From Rotaria macrura (lineage: Eukaryota > Rotifera > Eurotatoria > Philodinida > Philodinidae): DNA of 64,000 nucleotides. Numbering within the stretch: the stretch's first letter is position 1; each line of letters begins with the position of its first letter. Positions 38,690-50,509 of the stretch are shown here, piece after piece. A program made the position numbers and the translations under genes. The notes under the pieces were generated by a model. That model saw only the letters and a list, made by a program, of their open reading frames with translations. It was not told the origin of the DNA and ran no database searches. The DNA is taken from NCBI GenBank assembly GCA_900239685.1, contig OENT01000536.1, positions 1-64,000 on the forward strand. Direction: 5' to 3'.

Positions 38690-41604
38690 TTATATTCATT
38701 ACGATATGAATAGAAGAAGGTATGATACTTCGATTCGAAATCTTTTAACTAATAATCGATGAGTCATGTTGATTGACGAATGCCCATCAAAGTTTCCCTT
38801 TATTCAAGCTTGTGAGTTTTTTCTAGATGCATATTGATTTCGATTTATTTTCATATGAATAAATGTCTACATGGATTGATTTCACTCGTCATGAAAAATA
38901 ATCTCTTGTCCTCCGACAGAATCAACAAGATACTTGAACTTTTTACGAAGAGAAAAGGAACAAATCTTTGCTGTTGAATATTCAAGTTTATATTAAAAAT
39001 TGGCAAAACCTCATCACTGTTTTATTATTTTCAATACTTGAATAAATAAAATCTATCTAAATAATCAATCGTCGAATAGTTCTATAGAAATACTAGCCAA
39101 TAGATTTGCAGCAGTATATGCCGAAAAATCAGGAAATTAAGCAGAAAACAGTTTGAAAAACAAATAGGGCATTATAAGACTTAAAACGGTACTATTATAC
39201 ACGATAAAACTTGCACAAAAGTCAATAAATCCTTAAACAGTTGCATGAAATTAGTATATGATCTTACTTCAAATACAAACCTCGGATCTCACTCTTCCCT
39301 TGCGTTAGCTCTGTCTAAAGAACTATTCTGTTTGCTTTTTCGATTGCTTGGAAATAGAACTTTGGAAAGAGAGCGTCTCTAACTTTTGAATTTCTATTCT
39401 TTCTCCAGTGAAGATCAAATTTTTATCCAGAAAAACGTCTAAAATAAAAATAGAAAAATCTGCTTTTTCTTCTTTTAAAAAAAATGCCGATTCGCTAAGA
39501 TTAAACAGTCATGTTATAGATATTTGGCTGGTACAAGAATTTCTGGTATGAGACGTTTTTGAATGATAGAACATACAGTAATAGAAGTTGGTGATTCATC
39601 AGAGTGTTTCGATGAGTTAATTTTGGGGAATTTTCACTTCCACTTTATTCTAAGTTACATTTCTGAATAGAAAACGGATCACTTATATTGAACACAAGTA
39701 ATAAGAAAAAACGATTGATCAGATAAACGAATAAAAGCACTTATAGGAAAAAAATCAGTGAATCCATTAATATTTTAGAATAAGAAAATACAGGATTTGA
39801 TTTATGCACAAACGGTCGATTAATATAAAGCGTATTAGTAACGTTGAAGTACTTGTAATTGTAGTTAATGATAAAATAGTTATTTTGAAAAATCAATCGA
39901 TGCGAAATAATCGAGTTTCGTATTGATCAGAAAAAAAAGAAGAATTGAAACGAATAAAAACTAATTTGAGGATCACTTTTTGTATGGGAAAAAAATATTT
40001 CATCAAGAATTTTAAGGAGCGTTTCGAATAACCATTAAATAATACGTCCTAAGAATGTGTTCAATGGCTTCTACAACGGTAAATCTTGAGGAAAAAAGAA
40101 TTTTCAATCCTAAGCAAGTAAATCAGGAAAATAGTATTGTTACCATAGCTGGAGTTTAAAATAAATATTCTCTTATAAGGCCACTAGTTTTTGTACAAAT
40201 ACTTTTGATTATTCATGAAAGTACGCGAACATTTTAAAATTTCAAATAAAACTTTCAACTGCAATTAATAGCATGTATACAAAAACTTGTTATCACTCAT
40301 CCAACATCGGCAAGAGTGTTAATCACGATGAATACATACGAAAAAATGTAGAAAGCTCGGATTCAAATTCGAGTATTATGCGTACTTCAAAAAAAGTGAA
40401 TCTAAATACATATTGATTTTAATCAAACGGTCTAAAAAAATCGACCAGTGATGTCAGTATACATCAGTTTTTCATCGTTTTGGGGGATTAAGGTTTTGAG
40501 AAAATTTCGAGCGCAGCATATGTAACCCTACAATTTAGCATCATTTTGTAACCTATGAAATTCTCTATCGAATGGTATATAATGGTTGAGTTTTCATTTT
40601 GCCTATGGAAAATATTTTGATTTGCGAAAATTGGAATAGATCAATATTTGCATCGAAAATCATGATATTTCTTGCTGTAACTCAGTAAATCCTTGATAAA
40701 TTATTGTCATCTTCGAACTCAACCGATATATTGATAAGATAATGTTGTGCGGAAAATTTCATGACAATCGGATTAGCCTTTCAGGAGTTATCGTGGAAAT
40801 GACTGAATGGGCACATTGGCTGATTCTATATTGTATTCCCTTTTTGCGTACACAACATGCAACTAAATGATAAATTATTTATTTTCAAATCGTATAGCGA
40901 GCACATGAGAATATAACATACTTTTCGTTTAGTACATCTAGCAGATCACTAACACTCGATTGGTATTTAAATTCGTGCATACTTGAAAACAATTGAATAA
41001 ATGAATAGAATAATAAAAGCAATCAACTCAATTGAGTAACAAATGAATAGCATCATTTCTAAAAGTTTGAATCTGTAGGTAATTTTCAGATTATCAATTG
41101 AATCATGAACATGTTTTCACCATAGCCTGTCAACGATCACACGAGAAACCGTTGCATCTGATCGTCAATCGGATGATACCAGGCAATATCTATCCTGCAA
41201 ATAAAAGTCAATGATGAATACATTTCTACATGAAAATGTTCCAATTTGTTCATTGATAGATGTAAAATATGCTCAATGGCAAGCAACAGAAAATGACTTT
41301 ATCAAGACAGATAAAAATTTTCTTTTGAAAATATGATTACAAAGGATATTTGAAATTTTCTAACTCTATCAACGTTAGACCCAACTCATCAAAATACTTT
41401 TCTTTTTCTCTTAACTATTATTTAAATATAGAAACAATTAAAAATATAAATACCTCTGCCTTTTCCCCCAAAATCATCTTGTTAATTAGTAATATTATGG
41501 AAAGTGAGATTTTTTATTATTATTAATATTCTGCAAAAACCGAAAAACAAAATTAATAAAAATAGAGCGCATTTAAACAACGAAAGATGCACTGAAAGAC
41601 AAAT
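38690..41604. other. Intergenic DNA, nothing recognised
   Basis: AT-rich stretch between the repeat cluster and the J-protein gene's 3' end, containing no open frame that can be supported. The last few hundred bases probably hold the J-protein 3' untranslated region; TTTATT words near 41510 would read AATAAA on the gene strand. Confidence 0.5.
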
Positions 41605-42420
41605 TTAATGGCATTCTGTAATAGTTGATACAGTATTTCCTTCACGACGCGTCACAGTTCGACATTGTTGATGCGTAGTAGTTTCTTTCGAAAAGCTTGA
41701 TGTATGTACATGAATATTATTTCCATCAAACATGTGACCAAATCCGCCCAATACATCACCAAAGTCGAATTGATCATTTACATCATTTACATCGGTTCCC
41801 ATATCATTATCATCTTCATCGAAAAGTGATCCGAAATCAAAACCAAAAAAACTTTGATGTGCATGTTGATGTGCCTGTTGATGTGCTTTTTGATGTGAAC
41901 GATAGTGTGCATCATGGTGTGCACGATGTTTAGCCTCATGAAATTGAAATGATGCAGCATCGAATTCTTTAAAAAAATCATTCATATTAAAATGAAAACC
42001 AGAAAAGCCATTCTGATTTGATGATGATGATGATGATGTAAATGATTCATGTCCTTGCATATCATATTGTCGACGTTTGTCTGGATTACTTAGGACATCA
42101 TATGCTTCAGCTATAGTACGAAATTTTTCTTCTGCTCCAGGATCTTTATTTTTATCCGGATGATATTTCAAAGCTAAAGAAATAGTAACAGAAAATTATT
42201 TCTTTATTATTGAAATCTATCTATAGAAAATATTCTTCATCTTACCCAACTGTCGAAATTTTCGTTTGATCTCTTTGTCCTTTGCATCGCGTTTAACACC
42301 TAAGATTTCGTAATAGTCTTTAGCAGCAACAATTACTAGAAAAATTATTAGCACAATTAAGTGTAGACATGTATTAATTTCCATATTTCTGTTTTCTATT
42401 GATGATTGTTCAGTGTGCAC
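41605..42420 (-). CDS. DNAJB9-like: ER-lumenal J-domain co-chaperone, DNAJB9/ERdj4-like, two exons
   Basis: Stimulates BiP-type Hsp70 in the ER lumen. Exon 1 is 42420-42246 and exon 2 is 42173-41605, joined across a 72-base GT-AG intron (247 aa). A hydrophobic signal or anchor segment (about 17-33) precedes the J domain (DYYEILGV at 35-42, HPD at 63-65, [16 protein letters not shown] at 81-96). A Ser/Phe/Gly stretch follows. The C-terminus [19 protein letters not shown] (229-247) matches the distinctive tail of DNAJB9, which separates it from other J-proteins. An unusual insertion at about 143-166 is six tandem (A/S)H-x-x units. A second in-frame Met at residue 13 (codon at 42384) would give a more typical signal peptide. 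The exon-2 frame begins with TTG (Leu) inside the J domain, so that is not a start. Confidence 0.93.
41851..41922 (-). repeat. In-frame 12-bp minisatellite, 6 copies, encoding period-4 histidines in the DNAJB9-like protein
   Basis: Read on the minus strand, six successive 12-base units have the form (G/T)CA-CAY-NNN-NNN and encode [20 protein letters not shown] and AHQS. The three units nearest the 3' end of the gene are nearly identical in DNA (GCACATCAACAG-like). Histidine falls at every fourth residue, so a helix would carry a histidine face. Confidence 0.85.
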
Positions 42421-42513
42421 GTGTTTGAAACTTCAAAAGTTGATTTTGACGGCTTACATATTTCTCTATCATACGGCATCCATGGATGAATGGATGTGAG
42501 GTTGCTGCATGCG

Positions 42514-42526
42514 ATTGGTCCCCCCC
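42514..42526 (-). promoter_or_regulatory. CCAAT box next to a C7/G7 run upstream of the DNAJB9-like gene
   Basis: On the gene's strand the sequence reads GGGGGGGACCAAT about 95-105 bases upstream of the first ATG. CCAAT boxes are part of ER-stress response elements (CCAAT-N9-CCACG). Here the nine-base spacer is followed by CAACC, so the full element is not present. It is a plausible NF-Y site only. Confidence 0.35.
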
Positions 42527-42539
42527 GAGAAACGAATGA

Positions 42540-45500
42540 TAGTAGAGAACAGACACACCCACGCTCGTACACTACAAGTAATATAAAAACTTACAGTAGC
42601 TAGAGCCATCTAGCTCCTGTAGAAAATAGTTAGCTCATTAATAATTACACTAGAAGTTTCAAATTAATCGACTACAGTGACTTCTTCTTGCTCTCACAAT
42701 ATACTTGTCATTCCTGTATATATTGTTTTTCTGTATCACTTTCTTCTCGAAATGAAATTTCTATAAGATATTCTTCCTCCTAATATCAAAAGAGATGATC
42801 CTCGATATTATTATCTGCATGGTTTTTTTTGACAAAAACACTATCCACTGTACCATACGATCGAGTCGCATTGTTTATCACTTGTTTAATCTTTTGATAT
42901 TGTTAGCTAGAAGGTTTTTATGCATCATAGTGCCATGAACGGCTTTGTCTTTGTGACAAGAAAATAAAAATGACATTAGGAATTACATATTTATTTTCGA
43001 CATTGCAGACTAGTTTTTAATCGTATTTTAAATGAATTTATTATTAAGTTCTAAAGAACTGCGCATGACATAGAACATAGAAAAAAATTCTTTCAATACT
43101 ATAGAACACTAGAAATAAATGACCATAATTCATTCATAAGCGCAAGTTACAATCAAACATGAAAATTCTAGATGCGTTGTAATGAACTGCTGCTTTCCTT
43201 GTCGGTTTCTCTTTGAACAAGTTCGAGTCTTTATAGAATTCATGTACGCACGACAGACGCATCATCTGTTCAAAGAAACTAATCGATCTCCGAAGATTTA
43301 TATAGTTTGTAGAATTGTGGAATCTATCATTGATTAGAAACTCTGACTAAGCTTGCCAATTGAATTTTATTTAATTTAAAATGGATATTTCGTTCGAGTT
43401 GCACCAGATCACTAGTTTATCGATCTAACTACCTGTCTTATCGAAGCTGTTTTCTGTGTTTGTTTAAATGGAGACAATGTTGAATATACGTTCGGAATCA
43501 ATTGATAATGACGTCTGATTCAAGCATGTTAAGTCGATAGGCTACAAATTTCCTCGACACTCAATCAGATGTCTAGTGTTCAAATGTTGACGAGTTTTTT
43601 CGCATTTGTTATTGTATATAGATAATCTACATGTTTATACTAGTATTCATTTCAAATAGAAAGAAGAACAGCGAGCGTTTTTTAAATCATTTTTGTAGAC
43701 ATTAGATACAAACATGCAATGTTCACTATTCCAAAGAAAGAACACTGTATCACAAATTCGATACGAGATTTTTCTGGAACATTTAGTCATGGGGCATTCC
43801 ATATATGTGTGTTATTCTTCTAGAAAATAGAGGCGTCATTTTATGTTTAGAAGGTGACTTTTTTTACTGAAGAAATTAATTTTACGCCGAAAAATTATTC
43901 TACATATATAGTGCAGTACTGCTAACTCGTGATCATCTAACTATCTTAGCATCAAACTTCGTATAGATAATTGAAACGTAGCTAAAAACTCAGTTACATT
44001 ATTGAATTTCAGAAATTTAGTAGAAAGATCTATAAGTGGTTGTTAAAAAAATGCAGCAATAATTATTCGATACAATTCAGTTTCTTCTTGTGAATAGTGA
44101 ACTCTGGACATTTCCACCAAGTTCCTATACAAAAAAAGAAATATTCTCAAGATATGCCAAAGCTTCTCTTAATTTGAAAAGAAAATTAATCTTTGGTAGT
44201 GAACAAGCTGTGCATTTAAATGAAAACAGTCTTGAACATGAGTTCATGGTTTATCTGATTCTATTGTTAACTTGTATTCTTGTTTTAACTCGTAGTAGGC
44301 CATTATTTCTAATGTTTTCTTTCCCTCTCTGCTTCGTTATTTTTATATTCTAAAATGAGTATTGAATTTACATACTAGTAATTAAATCATGTTGCTCTTG
44401 TCGAAATATCTTTATCAAATGTTTGATGTTTATTAAAATTTTAAACTACTTTATTATATCTTAAGTAATTTCTATGACGTAGAATTTTTCTACACATTTG
44501 TTTTATTTCATTTCGTTTACCGTTAAAATTACTAGTTTCGAAATGAAAATCCTTTATTTTATTTCATTGATGAAATGAGAAGATGACGCTCGTATTTTGT
44601 ATCATCATAAATGAATTACATATTACTTGTGTTCGATTGAAATCTAAGTGATTAGACTGAAAGTTATATAGAATCATTCTAAATTTTAATTGAATGAAGA
44701 TTGACGTATAATCAAATGATTTAAGAACTAATTCATTTTTCCGTCATTAAAAGATTTTTTACTAATCGTTGGATACATATTACCGTGCAAAGCGTGTAAT
44801 TAGCATTAGTGTCAATGTTCATCAATTGAGAGTTTTATTTTTCTAGGATGCGATCTCTTTCAATTCTCTTAAAATGATTTGTTGTGTTCACGCAATTAAC
44901 TTGTTTATTCTTTAAAAATATGTTTGAAACGAAGAATCATAAACGAACGACTTTGCAAGATAACATTTTTGAAATCTGAACCATAAACTGAATGGTTGAA
45001 TTACTTTTAAACTAGTGTTTACTATGGTGAATTGTTCTTGTCGATGAAAAAAAAGAGAAAGTTTTCCTAGTACCATGTGGTACGTATATCGTAATTGATT
45101 GAAGTGAAAATTTCTACACTTTCTCGAAAATTTGACTATTATATTAAATGAATATCGAAGTAACATTTTAGTGGCATTGACTATGATCTAATGCTTCTTG
45201 ATGAAAGAAGATAAATCGTAGAAATAAATATATTTAGGCGAGATAGTGAGAGATTCCACATTAATCTATTAAAAGTAAAATGACGTTAAAATTACTTTCC
45301 ATTCTTTCACCGATAAAAGCTTTATACCTTAGTTAAGAACCTATTGAAATACTTTTTTTTATGGATTCAACAATGATGGAGAACAGTGCGAAAACGAGTG
45401 GAATTTGTGATGGGCAGTCCACAAAATATCAAATCTGATCTATTTACATGTACCTTCATGAAGCAACATGAATTATGTTGTGTTTCAGTAAAGGTTAACG

Positions 45501-47320
45501 TGACAATTACACACATAACCCCTGAAAAACTTTGAAATCTAGTATTCATATTATGACTTTGTAAAGATATGTAAAAGTATGTGTGATCATAAGGACTGAC
45601 AAATCCTTGGAAGATCTGAAAATTCTGATTTCAGATAACGAATCATAAGACTTTATGATGAAATATCTTCGACTGATAGAATCAATATTTCAAAAAAGCC
45701 TAATGTTTGTCTAACCTTTTAAAACACAGATTATACTACAAGGAACGAAATAATGGCTCGGAAAGTGTGTGGGTTCATCTAAGTATGAACCATAATACTC
45801 CTTCCTCAATAAAAGAGTTCGGATCTTCTATCATGAATTTCACATGTGTTCGTTTACGTGATCTCCTTTTGTATCGGGCGTGGGGGTACAACGGTGAAAA
45901 CTGTTTCAAGAATTCTGAAATTCTAAATCTTTTAGATGCCTATACATATGTTACTTCCACACCTAGAATTCTCGCAAGTATCTAATAGCTTCTAATCACA
46001 AGTGAATCTAAATCTTTATAATACATTAGGAGACCTCTTGAGTCCGAGATGTAGTAAATGTCTCGGTTTCTTTTAATGGCACTATTGTACGCTTAAATGC
46101 TGTTAGATGCCGATATATATATTATGATAAACTCCTAACTGGTATAGCATGTGTTATTCGATTTAGAGGAGGTGAATCCCATTCTACGCTAGCTCTGAAG
46201 TTCTAAGATAAGGGATGTCTGATTCAGGATGTTCTTTGTCTACGAAATTTAATATTCATATGTAAACGGATGCGATTAGAGTGTTTGTGACAACAAATCG
46301 GATAGGAAAGGAAAAAATACAAGAGATGAAAGTAGCTGGAGAAATCCATTTTGAAACGAAAATAGAGAAGTGTACATTTCTCACATGTGATCATGAAAGC
46401 GACAATAATGAGATAGGCCTTTTGATAAACAAGTAAACAATAAATGATTCACTGAGGTAGAAATACGGAGAGTTATGTATTGGTCATTCTATAACAATGG
46501 AGACCTTTACAAATTCCGTTCACATATTTCAATGACCGTTGTTAGAAAAGGATTCGAAAAGCAGAAACATTATTGCGGACAAAGAGAAACAAAAAGTCGT
46601 TTTAACAAGTTTCTTACCGTAGATATTCGTATTGTTTCAACTGTGTGTTGAAAAACGCATGGTATCAACCTCTGAAAGAAAAAAACAGGTAAACCAGGAT
46701 CAATGAATAAAACCGTGTGGTTTCGAAGGTTGACGTAAGCGTAAAGTGAAGAGAATATTAGGAAGTGCTCAAACCCTCTGAAAGGCCTCTAGTGTTGACA
46801 TCACGAATACTTATTAGTACTCGACTTCTTAAATAATATTCAATCGATGGATTGGCCATCAACTGAATATGCGATCCAGCCAAATCTGTAGGTAGCTTTA
46901 TACACGTACTACTTGCCGATTGAATTACCAGTGATGTCCAACACTTGACCGTTTAACACTATTATTGCGAATCCAATTTAAAATTCGGATTACAGTGTTA
47001 TCTCCCCGTCAGATAGCTTTGCTGATGAGTACTTATCTTAGAACACACGCAATCAAGCAAGAAGAATGAATAAAACGAATCGATTTACATCCGTGTCACA
47101 AATATGCAAAGTAATTGCTACGTAAAATAATATTAGTATCACGATGAATAGATGTCGCCACAAACTTGCCCGCGTACTAATTAATATTAATTTTCATTTT
47201 TAAATAGAATAAAAAGGATACCTGTCAAAAAATTTGCTCATTAAGCTTTTTAATTGATAAGAAAAAAAAATTTCCCAGTCATTCTCTCTACTGTAAGTCC
47301 TCCAACTTTATGACTTTTAC
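42540..47320. other. Intergenic DNA, nothing recognised
   Basis: Between the divergent J-protein gene and the small gene at 47.5 kb. It contains short unsupported open frames (44090-44353, 45707-45985) and a small hairpin CCGAGA/TCTCGG near 46038-46056. Confidence 0.45.
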
Positions 47321-47321
47321 A

Positions 47322-47388
47322 TGACTCAAACTTTATGAACGAACCCACCCAATCCAAAGTGCGTCATTGTGTTTTGTCCTTATATATT
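47322..47388 (+). promoter_or_regulatory. Compact inducible-type promoter: AP-1 site, CCAAT, CRE-like site, TATA
   Basis: TGACTCA (consensus AP-1 site) lies at 47322-47328, a CCAAT motif at about 47348-47353, TGCGTCAT (CRE/ATF-like) at 47360-47367 and TATATATT at 47381-47388. The TATA box is 77 bases before the ATG at 47465. Their order and spacing are what an inducible immediate-early promoter looks like. The assignments are from consensus only. Confidence 0.5.
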
Positions 47389-47464
47389 GCACAATCTTTC
47401 TTAATTATTATATTTACTGATCGTAAGTCTACTTCAAACTTTTCACTCAATAATTTTATTCATA

Positions 47465-47836
47465 ATGCCACAGCAACATGAACGTTTGTCTTTTGCATCG
47501 GATGATTTTGTCTCAGATATTGATTATTCAGAAGCACGTAATATACTCGATCTAACCACTACAAAACAAAGACAACTTCGTCGAGAACGTTCACAACCAT
47601 TAATTACACTATTATTGCTTAAACGAACGTATGCTCATGTATGTCAATTATTAGATTCAGAATGCACAGTGAAAAAACCTTTACCATTGTCAACAGTCGA
47701 TACCAACAAGCGAAAATTAACATCGGATAATCATGAATTATCATCGAAAATCAAAAGGAGTAAAGATCCAATTGGAAATGATATTCTACAATTTCTTCGT
47801 GAATTAAATTCTGTCAAAGTAACAAGCAGGTACTAA
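47465..47836 (+). CDS. Single-exon small nuclear-type protein of unknown function, 123 aa
   Basis: A 372-base open frame (MPQQHERLSFAS ... VTSRY) directly downstream of a TATA-containing promoter. Codon use matches the other genes of the window. There is no signal peptide or membrane span. Residues about 33-65 (KQRQLRRERSQPLITLLLL onwards to CQLLDSE) form a likely amphipathic or hydrophobic helical segment. Residues 79-97 are Lys/Arg/Ser-rich (NKRKL, SKIKRSK), consistent with a nuclear localisation signal, and DILQFLRELN follows. Intronless small regulators with AP-1/CRE/TATA promoters resemble the immediate-early IER or SERTA classes, and the helical segment is loosely similar to their N-terminal helix. 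I cannot establish homology, so function is left open. The stop is followed by AT-rich sequence with no further exon seen. Confidence 0.65.
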   Translation: MPQQHERLSFASDDFVSDIDYSEARNILDLTTTKQRQLRRERSQPLITLLLLKRTYAHVCQLLDSECTVKKPLPLSTVDTNKRKLTSDNHELSSKIKRSKDPIGNDILQFLRELNSVKVTSRY

Positions 47837-47839
47837 AGA

Positions 47840-49640
47840 GAGACTAAGTATATAAAACTAAATGCCTGAAAAAACGTTTAGTGAATACCACGAACTCTCT
47901 TCATGTTCATCGATTCGACAGCCGATGGAAATCACAGTCGTTGTGTAAGTGTTTTTATTTTAAAACAAGACAAACATTCGTATTATTCGGTGAATGATCT
48001 AGTTTCTATTCTTCCCTTTGTTTTCTTGTTTTTTTTCTTCGTTTACTTTATCAGATATGATCTAGTGTATAATAAAACTAAAAAGGCAGTGTGCCTCATT
48101 ATACGAATCATTTCATGGTCAACACAACAAGATTATCAGATATACATATAAATATACGTATATATATATATGCCACACCCGTGTATACTGTGAGACATTT
48201 TTCTATTGCTCTATTGGACGTTTTGATTTCTTATAGACGAGAACAACCAACATGTACATCCTGAACTAATAACAAAAGATCGACGATCGGTATCATTTTT
48301 AATAAGTATTGATGATTCATAAGTTACTCTTTTTTGTTTGTTGAAATTCGATCAATTTCTCTTCAGGTAAGAGATAATGTGCACGAGTAACTCTCTCAAT
48401 TACACACAGACATATATAGATGAAGTTAAAGAATTAAAATGCTGCATCATTAGAACAATCTTCAATATTTTATTCAGAGAAATAAAATAAAATATGATAC
48501 TGATTTTTTAGAAGAATATGATTTTTGTGTCGAGAAAATAACGTATCATCACTTGTTACAGATAGAAATGACTTCATGGATTCATAAATCTTTAAAGGAA
48601 TTGTTTTTGTTTGGCTCGAGACAAAAACAAAACATCATATTGAATTGACAAATGCTTCGATGATTTTTTTGTAGACAAAAGGATCAACACCGTACACAAT
48701 ATGCATTATTTGAATAGACGAAAGACACCCACATCCTCATGGTGAATGTTATTTCAGACTGATAGAAAAAGAATTGCATAGAATTATTAAAAGTTCGTTA
48801 ATTTTTATAAACATCATCTCAATATTTCTATCTAGTGATGAGAACTGAAAATCATCATGAAACATAATGGATGACGAATGGTGTTGTTGTCAACTTTTTC
48901 AAAAATCAGTATGTTGAATTGCCTCATTTTGTATTTGTTGACACATGTGTTTTTAATTTCTTGAATAAATAAATTTCGTGAATGAAAAGAAGTCTAAAAT
49001 TCATGATGGTTCTTTTGTGTACTACAAAAGTATCTATTGAGATAAAGCTTAATGAAAAAAAACGCTATAACATTTTGTCAACAATAAGTACCACAATGAT
49101 TTTGCTTCAATATTTATCGTTTTATTCTTCTAAGAATTTCAGCTGAAGACTATTGAAGTCTCGATTCAGTGAAAAACTAAATTCTTTAAAAATCGGTCAG
49201 GCATACCAGTATTTAGTGGGCTAGGTCGAACACATTTTAATCTAGCAAAACCTAACCAAGATCATTGACTTTGTCTATTAGACTGTGATCGTTTCAAATC
49301 AATATACAAAACAGTTCTATGTATAAATCATCATTATAGAGTGGTTGAATAATCATTATTCATTCTTATTTAGTCAAGACAATGTGCATATATGATGATG
49401 TTGACACTAATTGGTACATATGTCACATTCGATTCAAAGAAAAATTACATTAACATAATCGACAGAATAACTTTAAGTTAGCTTCAAATTCAAGCGTCTG
49501 CATTACATTAATTCGTCTATGCGGTATCGTTAGGAAAAAGAAAATTATATTCATGTCTCATCTAATATTTATTGCGGAAAGAATTATGATGAAGTTTTAT
49601 TCGTTCCATTTTTTTTCCTTTTTTTTTTTTTATACATCTC
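47840..49640. other. AT-rich DNA downstream of the small single-exon gene
   Basis: Probably includes that gene's 3' untranslated region. A (TA)n run near 48150-48171 and an otherwise unremarkable AT-rich sequence; no gene recognised. Confidence 0.45.
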
Positions 49641-49793
49641 TCAATGTCGAGTCAACAGACACAATTGACTTAGGCATTCTTGTAAACGATTCTCAACTGA
49701 ATTAGCTAGTGCATGAATTACTGCGGCTTCAGTTCCTCCCCCATTTATCGAGTAGTATTTATTTGATTTTCTATTCATATAACTGCGGTGCAT
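49641..49793 (-). pseudogene. Short coding-like remnant (50 codons) with a TAF4 histone-fold-like pattern
   Basis: A minus-strand open frame too short for a normal gene call. After a low-complexity start it reads GGGTEAAVIHALANSVENRL and continues QECLSQLCLLTRH before a stop. The spacing of small and hydrophobic residues and the RLQECL...L pattern resemble the TAF4 segment that ends with a 'RLQ..L.KL...A.HR' helix. No flanking exons with proper splice sites were found, so it may be a retained fragment of a gene, one exon of an unrecognised gene, or chance. Confidence 0.25.
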
Positions 49794-50273
49794 ATTTTCA
49801 ATTGATCAAAACTATGTTAGTGTATGTGTGTGACAGGTAAGTAAGTTTAGGTGTTCGAATAATATTAAAGTAATCGTTTGTATTTTCATAATAAAACAAA
49901 ATATTGTAAATGTATAAAAACATGAATAATCAACGAAATCAAACATTTTTCATTTGTATTAAAAAAATATGTTTGATCTGGATTTCGTTTCAAGTTGCAA
50001 GTGTATTTGATTGCATGTTTACTTCCATTATGATGTTTTTTAGCGAATAGTACATCATTGGAATTAGTGAACAAGTTCAAATGTTAATTTTGAAGGATTA
50101 ATATTCTTAATTGGATTTTTGATACGATAATTGAAAGAAATATGAACTTCTTTTTTGTTCAATGAGAGATGTGTTTTAAGCACCACAAACAAAGACAATT
50201 GAGTATCGAATGTAAAAAACAAGGGATAAAAGATGATTTATGCTTTTAAAAGATAGACATTACACAATGCATT

Positions 50274-50509
50274 GATTAAATTGTGACAAGGTCAACTCAA
50301 CTCGATGATTTACAAATATAAGAGAACAGAGGATGAGGGTAGATAGTGGCGGTCGACGTCCTAAACCTCATCAACACCCACGGTCTGCCATACATCTGTT
50401 GTGTTCTTTTTACAATAAACATTCTATACTACTGTGTGTTATAGTTGGGACATTGATCTCATTACTCTATAAAATCATCAATTTGAGTTGACCTTATCAC
50501 AATTAAATC
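50274..50509. mobile_element. Small terminal-inverted-repeat element (236 bp, 38-bp arms)
   Basis: Arms 50274-50311 and 50472-50509 are complementary at 34 of 38 bases (core TTGTGAYAAGGTCAACTCAA). TTAA occurs next to both arms, which may point to TTAA-type insertion, but the register differs by one base. The middle is GC-richer (GATAGTGGCGGTCGACGTCC) and contains a 53-codon open frame with a hydrophobic end, which I regard as incidental. Confidence 0.7.

Noticed and set aside
41697..41981. His-rich open frames on both strands inside the J-protein gene
   Set aside because: Shadows of the 12-bp minisatellite in other frames; the spliced minus-strand DNAJB9-like frame explains the region.
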